Assembly (NCBI GenBank): GCA_963629395.1
Contig: CAVGIV010000071.1
Coordinates: 1-12,096, forward strand
Direction of reading: 5' to 3'
Origin: CAG-791 sp963629395
Lineage (GTDB): Bacteria > Bacillota > Clostridia > Lachnospirales > Lachnospiraceae
Length of the DNA stretch: 12,096 bases
This document shows positions 6,211 to 12,096 of this stretch, piece after piece (the first letter of the stretch is position 1; every line of letters begins with the position of its first letter). The notes beneath the pieces are model-generated. The model was given only the letters and a program-made list of their open reading frames with translations, was not told the DNA's origin and ran no database searches. The translations under genes and the position numbers were made by a program.

Positions 6211-7380
6211 TCAGATCTTCTGTCTTTGCATATCTTCTGCCACAAACTCTTCACCGCTCTTGGTTCTTAGCAGCTCCTTTGAGGCCTCCGACAAGCCATT
6301 GGACATGCACTGCGAAGACAGATCGCAGGTCGAGCATGCATCCAGCTCCTCCCGGGTCAGCTTTCCGTCCCGGAAGTCACGCACTGCAGGGATTTCATAC
6401 ATGGAGTATTTTTTCCTGCGGTAAAACCGAAGAAATTTATGCTGCAGCACCCAGAAGGCAGGCTTCCAGATGTACTTATGCATTGCCGGTGAGGCCGAGC
6501 CGATCATCCAGCACTGGCGATCGCACTGGCGCACCTTCGCACGAACCTTCTCTGCCTGCTCCGAATTCCAAACCTCGTCCCAGGTCCTATCGTTTAGATT
6601 CCCCATGACCTCCTTGTCCTTCGTTCCGTTGCAGGGCATTACATCCCCATACGGATCAATAAAGAAGGTATCAAACGACATATCGCAGGGCAGAAGTCGC
6701 TTTTGCCCGTAAATATAATTGATCAGCCCATGATTAAAATAGGCCCGGAACCACTTCTTTGGCTCATTCGAGTCCAACAGCCGGTTAACCAGGTCTTCAA
6801 AATGCTGAGCCACCATTGGCCGGTCGTGAATGATATTTTTCGCTTCGACAAAGTAAAAGGAATTGTGAAGGCTGGCAGTTGCAAATTCCATGCCCAGCCG
6901 GTTCGAAAGATCGTACAAAGGCACCAGATCCGGCGCATTCCTATCCTGCACCGTCATGCCAAAGCCCACATCCTTCAGTCCCATCTCCTTGAGCTTGCAA
7001 AGCGTTTCATAGCCTCTTTGGAAGCCGTTTGGAAGCCCTCGGATTTCGTTATTGGTTTCCTCGAGTCCCTCAATGGAAATGCGGATGCCGACCTGCGGGA
7101 ATTCACGACATAGATCAATGATCCGATCGGTAAAATATCCGTTGGTGGATATGACGATGCGGTCAGAGAGCTTGGTAAGCTCCCAAACGATCTCTTTCAG
7201 ATCTGAACGAATAAAAGGCTCCCCACCGGTGATGTTGGTAAAATACATCGGCGGGAGCTTGCGAATGGTTTCCAGGGAAATCTCCTCTTCCGGAAGGGAA
7301 GGGGCCTTATATCGATTGCACATCGTACATCTTGCGTTGCAGCGGTACGTGACAATCACAGTTCCGTTTAATTTTTTCAT
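6211..7380 (-). CDS. Radical SAM protein with SPASM-like C-terminal cysteines
   Basis: The 389-residue protein opens with the radical SAM cluster motif C14-x3-C18-x2-C21 (YRCNARCTMC) and has TGGEP at 51-55, which binds the SAM amino group. ISTNGYF (77-83) and ISIEG (101-105) continue the barrel pattern. The C-terminal half carries more cysteines: C232, C250, C286 and C290, then C349-x2-C352-x5-C358, a spacing like the core of SPASM auxiliary-cluster domains. Such enzymes modify peptides (sactipeptide-type) or small molecules and sugars, for example as dehydrogenases (BtrN-like). No precursor peptide is visible nearby, and the operon context suggests a sugar, polyol or lipid substrate; this is inference. 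The ribosome site AGAGG lies only 2 bases from the ATG, which is unusually close; no other start keeps C14. By eye it is more AT-rich than its neighbours. Confidence 0.88.
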   Translation of the reverse strand: MKKLNGTVIVTYRCNARCTMCNRYKAPSLPEEEISLETIRKLPPMYFTNITGGEPFIRSDLKEIVWELTKLSDRIVISTNGYFTDRIIDLCREFPQVGIRISIEGLEETNNEIRGLPNGFQRGYETLCKLKEMGLKDVGFGMTVQDRNAPDLVPLYDLSNRLGMEFATASLHNSFYFVEAKNIIHDRPMVAQHFEDLVNRLLDSNEPKKWFRAYFNHGLINYIYGQKRLLPCDMSFDTFFIDPYGDVMPCNGTKDKEVMGNLNDRTWDEVWNSEQAEKVRAKVRQCDRQCWMIGSASPAMHKYIWKPAFWVLQHKFLRFYRRKKYSMYEIPAVRDFRDGKLTREELDACSTCDLSSQCMSNGLSEASKELLRTKSGEEFVAEDMQRQKI

Positions 7381-7409
7381 ATCCTCTTCTAAGATGCACA
7401 GCAGCGAAA

Positions 7410-7453
7410 TTGCCTGCGAGCAGTCAGTTCACGTTGGAATGTAGCAGGTGCTA
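7410..7453 (-). repeat. Dispersed 44-bp repeat, copy A (inverted relative to 12042-12085)
   Basis: The reverse complement of this stretch matches 12042-12085 at 40 of 44 positions, and all four differences are C/T changes. It fills most of the 84-base gap between the manA stop (7465) and the radical SAM start (7380). Internally CTGC (7413-7416) can pair with GCAG (7419-7422). It is not coding. Similarity falls off on both sides, which defines the element ends as seen in this pair. Confidence 0.8.
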
Positions 7454-7464
7454 GTACATCGATT

Positions 7465-8460
7465 TTAACAGTTGATATCCAGGAGCGTTGCAATACCATG
7501 AATTCGAATCTCTTCGCTGCCTGCCGGAATAAAAAATGTGTCTCCGCGAAAAAACGGCAGACTATGCTTATTACAAAATAGCACTCCATCGCCTTCTGTG
7601 CAAATCAGAATATGAAAAGATGTATCATCGGTCTGGAAATGCGCCATTTCCCGAATGCGCTGCGTGTTCACCAAAAGCCGCCGAACCGCAAAATAGCGGC
7701 ACCGGCACAGAAATTCCGAGGCAAAGCCGGGCTGATAATTCAAAACCCGCATAGGCTGGCGCAGCTCGCACGCCGCTGACAAGTCCGAAACCTGCAGGGC
7801 TTTTTCCACATGGAGCGGCCGCTCCTTGCCGTCCTTGCCAATCCGGTGGTAGTCATACAGACGGTAGGTCAGGTTGGAGCTTTCCTGCACCTCTACCATA
7901 AGGCTGCCTTTTCCAATGGCATGCACTGTGCCGGAGGGAATAAAAAAGACATCATCCTTCTCCACCGGCACATGCTGCAAACACTGCTCAAGGGTTCCCC
8001 GCGCAATGGCACTTCGAACCTCGTCTGCTGTCATACTGCGGGAAAAACCGTACACCAGCTCTGTTCCCGGCGCCGCATCCACCACATACCACATTTCCGT
8101 CTTGCCAAGCTGCCCGTTTTCATGCGTTCTGGCATAGTCATCGTCCGGATGTACCTGTACCGAAAGGTCCGATGCAGCATCAATGAACTTTACCAAGATC
8201 GGAAGCTCTCCCCTTTGCACTGCCTCCGGCATGCTCTTGGCAGGATGCGTCCCCACATACTCCGGATGCTCCAGCAAAAGTGCGTGCAGTGTTCTGTCCG
8301 GATCCTGCGCAAGTCGTGACATTCCGTCCGGATGTGTGGAGCACTCCCAGGTTTCCGCCAGGGGGGAGAGCTCCAGGTCCTTTGAAAAATCATCCCTCAG
8401 ACGTCTTCCGCCCCAGATATAATCCTGTCCGGCAGGCAGAAGCCGAATCGGCCCTCTCAT
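7465..8460 (-). CDS. manA: Mannose-6-phosphate isomerase, class I
   Basis: This 331-residue cytoplasmic zinc enzyme should interconvert fructose-6-P and mannose-6-P, the entry step to GDP-mannose. Zinc ligands of the type I cupin family are visible: Q102 and H104 in SVQVHPDD, E122 in GKTEMWYV, and H180 in IPSGTVHAIG. LYDYHR (201-206) is also typical. The N-terminal IWGG (15-18) and AETWECSTHPDG (35-46) match short Firmicutes ManA proteins. The start at ATG 8460 has AAGGTG at 8 bases, 19 bases after the manC stop; an in-frame ATG at 8544 lies inside manC and has no support. Its product feeds phosphomannomutase, which is not in the window, and then ManC. The manC protein also has a type II isomerase-like cupin, so this function may be partly duplicated. 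Confidence 0.93.
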   Translation of the reverse strand: MRGPIRLLPAGQDYIWGGRRLRDDFSKDLELSPLAETWECSTHPDGMSRLAQDPDRTLHALLLEHPEYVGTHPAKSMPEAVQRGELPILVKFIDAASDLSVQVHPDDDYARTHENGQLGKTEMWYVVDAAPGTELVYGFSRSMTADEVRSAIARGTLEQCLQHVPVEKDDVFFIPSGTVHAIGKGSLMVEVQESSNLTYRLYDYHRIGKDGKERPLHVEKALQVSDLSAACELRQPMRVLNYQPGFASEFLCRCRYFAVRRLLVNTQRIREMAHFQTDDTSFHILICTEGDGVLFCNKHSLPFFRGDTFFIPAGSEEIRIHGIATLLDINC

Positions 8461-8479
8461 AGCTTCTTCACCTTCGCAT

Positions 8480-9796
8480 TCAGATTTCAAGTTCAAACTT
8501 CTGCTTGTCATGTACGCTGATTTCCCTGCCGATCTGTACCTCAATCAGCTTCAGTTCCGTATCTGCCACAATGGTATGGCGGCACCCTGCCTGCATTGTG
8601 ACCACATCACCGGCCTGCACCTTCTGCTCCATGCCGTCGACAATGGTTCTGCCTTCTCCGGAAATGACATTCCAGATTTCATCCCGGTGTGCATGGCTGT
8701 GATAATTCATCTGATGACCTTCCTTGAGCGTCACCAGAATGGTCATGCTCTCCTTCTCGATATCCAGTACCTGGAAGGAGCCCCAGGATTTCTCAGCGAA
8801 CATTACCTGCTGGTCCATGGCATCCACAAAGGGCTTGATGTAACTGGACTGTTCCTTGTCGGATACTAGAATTCCTTCCGGAGAAGCCGCCACGACCGCG
8901 TTCTTAAGTCCCATCACAAGGACCGGGACATTCAGCTCATTGACAATCTCCACATTCTCGCAGGTCTCATTCAGGGTTCCCTGACCTATAACCGGCTCTT
9001 CCATGGCCTCCGTCAACGTATTCCAGGTTCCCATGTCCTTCCATTCGCCGGAAAAGCGCATGACCTGAATCTGTGCCTCATGCTCCACCACGGCATAATC
9101 GAAGGAAATTTTCTGCACGGTCTCATATTTGGCAAACAGATCATCATAGTCGGTAAAATCCATGAGCTCATGCGCCTTCTGCAGAACATAGCCGATCTTA
9201 TAGGCAAATACGCCGGCATTCCAAAGAGCACCTTCCTGAATGTAGTGCTGTGCCGTAGGGATATCCGGCTTTTCCTTGAAGGTCTTCACTGTGCTGACAG
9301 AGTCCTTGGACGCCGGGATGATGTAGCCGTATTTTTCCGAAGGATAGGTTGGCTCAATGCCCATCAGTGTCAGATTCGCCGCGCCGTTTTGCGCAAGATC
9401 AGAAAGCTTTTTCAGCGCTTCAAAGTAGTCCTCATTCACGTAAGGATCCACCGGGCATACCACCACAGCCTCATCCTGCGGCACGTTCTGTACATCCGCA
9501 AGATATGCCGTTGCCAGCGCAATGGCAGGGAACGTGTCTCGGCGGCAGGGCTCCAGCGATACGCCGATCTGATCCCCCAGCTGGTTTTTAAGCTGGGAGA
9601 CCTGGGAACGGCTGGTCGCAACCGTCACGGTCGCCTCCGGGTCCACCTTGCGGATCTGGCGATACATCCGCTGCGCCATGGACTCGTACTCCCCGTCCTC
9701 TGTTTTGAAAATCTTGATGAACTGCTTGGAGCGAATGTCATTGGAAAGCGGCCACAGGCGTTTTCCGGAACCACCCGACAGTAATATGATGTGCAT
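8480..9796 (-). CDS. manC: Mannose-1-phosphate guanylyltransferase with C-terminal cupin
   Basis: This 438-residue enzyme should make GDP-mannose from mannose-1-P and GTP. The N-terminal nucleotidyltransferase domain shows LLSGGSGKRLWPLS (5-18), the family-typical VVVCPVDPYV (111-120), FKEKP (173-177) and WNAGVFAYK (192-200). The C-terminal ~110 residues (330-438) form a type II mannose-6-phosphate isomerase-like cupin, with NYHSHAHRDEIW (364-375) and CRHTI (405-409) supplying the metal-binding histidines. Bacterial ManC/CpsB proteins of about 450-480 residues share this two-domain layout. The ATG at 9796 has GAGG at 7 bases. The gene follows fcl after 100 bases, the longest gap within the operon, which contains a perfect hairpin, and precedes manA by 19 bases. 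Confidence 0.94.
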   Translation of the reverse strand: MHIILLSGGSGKRLWPLSNDIRSKQFIKIFKTEDGEYESMAQRMYRQIRKVDPEATVTVATSRSQVSQLKNQLGDQIGVSLEPCRRDTFPAIALATAYLADVQNVPQDEAVVVCPVDPYVNEDYFEALKKLSDLAQNGAANLTLMGIEPTYPSEKYGYIIPASKDSVSTVKTFKEKPDIPTAQHYIQEGALWNAGVFAYKIGYVLQKAHELMDFTDYDDLFAKYETVQKISFDYAVVEHEAQIQVMRFSGEWKDMGTWNTLTEAMEEPVIGQGTLNETCENVEIVNELNVPVLVMGLKNAVVAASPEGILVSDKEQSSYIKPFVDAMDQQVMFAEKSWGSFQVLDIEKESMTILVTLKEGHQMNYHSHAHRDEIWNVISGEGRTIVDGMEQKVQAGDVVTMQAGCRHTIVADTELKLIEVQIGREISVHDKQKFELEI

Positions 9797-9859
9797 AGCT
9801 TATCCTCGCTTAATTTCTACCGAACATCAGGTGACGGATCTTCTGATTTTCTTCATAGG

Positions 9860-9878
9860 AGCGACAGGTCCTGTCGCT
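9860..9878. other. Perfect hairpin in the fcl-manC gap
   Basis: AGCGACAGG (9860-9868) is the exact reverse complement of CCTGTCGCT (9870-9878). Realistically this folds as an 8-bp stem with a 3-base loop. It lies 18 bases past the... fcl stop side of the 100-base gap, i.e. between the fcl stop (9897) and the manC ribosome site (9807-9804). No U-tract follows on either strand, so it is more like an mRNA processing or stability element than a terminator. Confidence 0.55.
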
Positions 9879-9896
9879 TGGCTGACTGTGAACCCA

Positions 9897-10841
9897 TCAG
9901 CGCTCTGCGCGCATCGGATTATTCAGGAAATCCTCGTAGGTCAGACGAATACCCTCATCCAGCGAGGTCTTCGCTTCCCAACCAAGGTTTCTTGACTTCG
10001 ATACATCCAGGAGCTTTCTGGGCGTGCCGTTGGGCTTGGATGCGTCCCAGCGGATTTCGCCCTTATACCCGACAATCTCCGCCACCTTCTGTGTCAGCTC
10101 CTTGATGGTCAGCTCTTTGCCGGTGCCCGCATTTACGGTTTCGTTGCCGGAATAGTTGTTCATCAGGAACACACACAGGTTGGCCAGATCATCCACGTAC
10201 AGGAACTCACGGAGCGGGGATCCGTCTCCCCAGCAGGTAACATAAGGGAGATTTTGCTCCTTGGCCTCATGGAAACGGCGGATCAGTGCCGGCAGCACAT
10301 GACTGTGCGTCGGATGATAATTGTCATTGGGGCCGTACAGGTTTGTCGGCATCACCGAGATATAATCCGTTCCGTACTGCCGGTTTAAGAACTCGCAGTA
10401 TTTCAGGCCGGAAATCTTAGCAAGCGCATAGGCTTCGTTTGTCTTTTCCAGCGGACCGCTAAGGAGGCAATCCTCCGTCATCGGCTGTGGTGCCATGCGC
10501 GGGTAAATGCAGGAGCTTCCCAGGAATTCCAGCTTTTTGCAGCCATTCTTCCAGGCGCTGTGCACCACATTCATCTCCAGAATCATGTTGTCATACATGA
10601 AGTCCGCCAGTGCTTCCTCGTTTGCCACAATGCCGCCCACCTTGGCAGCTGCAAGGAATACGTACTCCGGCTTTTCTTCCGCAAAAAACGTTTCCACCTG
10701 GTCCTGTCTTGTCAGGTCCAGCTCCTTGTGCGTTCTGGTTACGATATTGGTGTAGCCCTGACGCTCCAGTTCTCTTTTGATTGCCGAGCCCACCATTCCG
10801 CGGTGGCCGGCCACATATATTTTGGCTTCCTTTTCCATCAT
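9897..10841 (-). CDS. fcl: GDP-L-fucose synthase
   Basis: This 314-residue short-chain dehydrogenase/reductase should epimerise and reduce GDP-4-keto-6-deoxy-mannose to GDP-L-fucose with NADPH. The nucleotide-binding loop is AGHRGMVGSA (11-20). Active-site residues known from E. coli Fcl align by spacing: S109 and C111 in GSSCIYP, Y138 and K142 in EAYALAK, and H181 in HPTHSHVLPA. NLYGPNDNYHP (167-177) is also diagnostic. I chose ATG 10841 because AAAGGA lies 9 bases upstream; a start at 10883 would add 14 residues without a ribosome site. The gene follows gmd after 56 bases, completing the two-step GDP-mannose to GDP-fucose conversion. Confidence 0.95.
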   Translation of the reverse strand: MMEKEAKIYVAGHRGMVGSAIKRELERQGYTNIVTRTHKELDLTRQDQVETFFAEEKPEYVFLAAAKVGGIVANEEALADFMYDNMILEMNVVHSAWKNGCKKLEFLGSSCIYPRMAPQPMTEDCLLSGPLEKTNEAYALAKISGLKYCEFLNRQYGTDYISVMPTNLYGPNDNYHPTHSHVLPALIRRFHEAKEQNLPYVTCWGDGSPLREFLYVDDLANLCVFLMNNYSGNETVNAGTGKELTIKELTQKVAEIVGYKGEIRWDASKPNGTPRKLLDVSKSRNLGWEAKTSLDEGIRLTYEDFLNNPMRAER

Positions 10842-10897
10842 AGCTTTGTTTCCTTTCCGCGCCGGTAATCGTTGGACATCCATCTCCGGCAGCTGCC

Positions 10898-11929
10898 TTA
10901 CTCTTTGGCAGCCTTCTCCATATCGTGTTCAACCATAATCCGCACCAGCTCCTCAAAGCTGGTCTTGGTCGGATTCCAGCCCAGCTGCGCCTTGGCCTTG
11001 GACGGATCGCCCCAAAGGTTGACCACATCCGTCGGACGGTAAAAATCAGGAGATACCTCTACCAGCACCTTCCCGGTGGCCTTATCTATTCCCTTCTCAT
11101 CCATCTCGCTTCCCTGCCATTCCAGCTCAATGCCGGCATCATGGAAGGCGAGCGTTGCAAATTCACGAACGGAATGCTGCTCACCGGTAGCAATGACAAA
11201 GTCCTCCGGCGTCTCATTCTGAAGGATCAGCCACATGCACTCCACATAGTCCTTTGCATAGCCCCAGTCACGAAGTGAAGAAAGATTTCCGAGATAGAGC
11301 TTGTCCTGCTTGCCCTGGGCAATTCTGGCTGCAGCGAGGGTTATTTTGCGGGTAACAAAGGTCTCTCCGCGTCGCTCCGACTCGTGATTAAAGAGAATGC
11401 CGGAGCAGGCAAACATCCCGTATGCCTCGCGGTATTCCTTTACAATCCAGAATCCGTACTGCTTGGCAACCGCATACGGGCTGTAGGGATGGAACGGTGT
11501 GGTCTCCCTCTGCGGAACCTCCTCTACGCGACCGTAGAGCTCCGATGTGGACGCCTGGTAAATGCGGCAGGTATCCTTGAGCCCGCACAGACGGACCGCC
11601 TCGAGAACGCGCAGCACACCGATGGCATCCACATCTGCCGTGAACTCCGGCACATCAAAGGAAACCTGTACGTGGGACTGTGCTGCAAGATTGTAGATTT
11701 CATCCGGACGCACCTTGCTGACAATCCCCACAATGCTCATGGAGTCACCAAGATCTCCGTAGTGAAGGTGAAAATGCGGGTTTGTCTCCAGATGTGCGAT
11801 TCGCTCGCGGTAATCCACGGAGGAGCGGCGAATTACGCCGTGTACCTCATATCCCTTCTCCAGAAGGAATTCGGAAAGGTAGGAACCGTCCTGTCCGGTT
11901 ACGCCGGTAATAAGTGCTGTCTTTGCCAT
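10898..11929 (-). CDS. gmd: GDP-mannose 4,6-dehydratase
   Basis: This 343-residue NADP-dependent dehydratase of the extended SDR family converts GDP-D-mannose to GDP-4-keto-6-deoxy-D-mannose. The Rossmann loop is TGVTGQDGSYL (8-18). Catalytic residues can be placed by the E. coli spacing: T128 and E130 in ASTSELYG, and Y152 and K156 in SPYAVAK. FNHESERRGETFVTRKIT (180-197) and the C-terminal FYRPTDVVNLWGDPSKAK are strongly diagnostic. The length is within the normal family range of about 340-375 residues. The ATG has a strong AAAGGAG at 7 bases (11943-11937). It is the first gene visible in the operon; with only 167 bases upstream, further genes beyond the window cannot be excluded. Confidence 0.96.
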   Translation of the reverse strand: MAKTALITGVTGQDGSYLSEFLLEKGYEVHGVIRRSSVDYRERIAHLETNPHFHLHYGDLGDSMSIVGIVSKVRPDEIYNLAAQSHVQVSFDVPEFTADVDAIGVLRVLEAVRLCGLKDTCRIYQASTSELYGRVEEVPQRETTPFHPYSPYAVAKQYGFWIVKEYREAYGMFACSGILFNHESERRGETFVTRKITLAAARIAQGKQDKLYLGNLSSLRDWGYAKDYVECMWLILQNETPEDFVIATGEQHSVREFATLAFHDAGIELEWQGSEMDEKGIDKATGKVLVEVSPDFYRPTDVVNLWGDPSKAKAQLGWNPTKTSFEELVRIMVEHDMEKAAKE

Positions 11930-11936
11930 TTGTGTT

Positions 11937-11943
11937 CTCCTTT
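11937..11943 (-). promoter_or_regulatory. Ribosome binding site of gmd
   Basis: AAAGGAG on the coding strand lies 7 bases before the gmd ATG. It is the closest match to the consensus Shine-Dalgarno sequence among the genes in this window. Confidence 0.75.
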
Positions 11944-11965
11944 ATTGTTCGCCAGTGCCTGTTAA

Positions 11966-11983
11966 GTGCTGCCTTGCAGCTTT
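11966..11983. other. Small hairpin in the gmd leader
   Basis: GCTGC at 11968-11972 pairs with GCAGC at 11976-11980 over CTT. On the plus strand it is followed by TTTT, giving a short terminator-like shape facing away from the operon. Five pairs is weak, so it may be chance. I see no convincing promoter boxes in 11930-12096. Confidence 0.25.
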
Positions 11984-12041
11984 TCTCTGCCTCTTCCTGC
12001 TATCGGACGCTGTGCGCCCTGCTCCGTTTGTGTATCTGTTT

Positions 12042-12085
12042 TAGCACCTGCCACATTTCAACGTGAATTGACTGCTTGCAGGCAA
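12042..12085 (+). repeat. Dispersed 44-bp repeat, copy B
   Basis: This stretch matches the reverse complement of 7410-7453 at 40 of 44 bases. It also forms a better hairpin than copy A: CGTGAATT at 12062-12069 pairs with AATTCACG at 12085-12092, and CTGC 12072-12075 pairs with GCAG 12078-12081 across TT. The hairpin runs to the window edge and may extend with CAA/TTG outside it. It sits upstream of gmd and, with copy A, flanks the gmd-fcl-manC-manA block in inverted orientation. Confidence 0.8.
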
Positions 12086-12096
12086 ATTCACGATTG

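Noticed and set aside
9080..9784. Open frame of 234 codons on the plus strand
   Set aside because: It is antisense to manC, whose motifs and ribosome site are clear, and its translation is Arg/His-rich without family features.
12020..12070. Sigma-70 promoter for gmd (TTGAAA followed by GATACA on the coding strand)
   Set aside because: The spacing is 19 bases and GATACA matches only three of six -10 positions. The TTGAAA lies inside the dispersed repeat. The support is too weak to call.
7410..12085. Composite transposon carrying the fucose genes
   Set aside because: The flanking repeats are short, and no transposase or insertion sequence gene is visible. Passive mobilisation remains possible and is listed as a finding.

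Overview
The window is almost entirely one block of eleven co-oriented protein genes on the minus strand, so transcription runs from high to low coordinates. Together they look like part of a cell-surface polysaccharide or wall-glycopolymer locus. The mid-range G+C, AGGAGG-type ribosome sites, occasional TTG start, teichoic-acid-type enzymes and tight operon packing suggest a Gram-positive anaerobe of the Firmicutes, perhaps a gut Lachnospiraceae relative. The taxonomic call is inference; no rRNA or other marker gene is present.

Layout in transcription order. (1) 12096-11930: leader with a dispersed repeat and the gmd ribosome site. (2) 11929-7465: a four-gene GDP-L-fucose module, gmd, fcl, manC, manA. 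(3) 7464-7381: a spacer holding a second, inverted copy of the repeat in the leader. (4) 7380-4356: a radical SAM protein with a cysteine-rich C-terminus, a DUF4422 glycosyltransferase and a LicD-family phosphotransferase. (5) 4342-2081: an IspD/TarI-type cytidylyltransferase and a CDP-glycerol/CDP-ribitol polyol-phosphotransferase. (6) 2084-227: a membrane acyltransferase and the permease of a TagG-like ABC exporter. (7) 226-1: no gene, but two identical 55-base copies of a long hairpin with two more palindromes between them. From the radical SAM gene onward the genes are spaced by 42 bases or less, twice by a single base and once by a 4-base ATGA overlap, as expected of one transcript.

How the genes could work together (inference). 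ManA, ManC, Gmd and Fcl convert fructose-6-P to GDP-L-fucose; only phosphomannomutase is missing. The IspD/TarI protein makes a CDP-activated polyol, most likely CDP-ribitol. The LicD protein and the TagB/TagF-type protein then transfer polyol-phosphate units onto a glycan. The DUF4422 protein adds a sugar, the acyltransferase O-acylates the product, and the ABC permease exports it with an ATPase that should lie beyond coordinate 1. A fucose-containing, polyol-phosphate-decorated surface polymer is the simplest product.

The points most worth a second look are the inverted repeats that bracket exactly the GDP-fucose module, the radical SAM enzyme with no visible peptide substrate inside a glycopolymer operon, the IspD + LicD + TagF trio, and the hairpin array at the left end.
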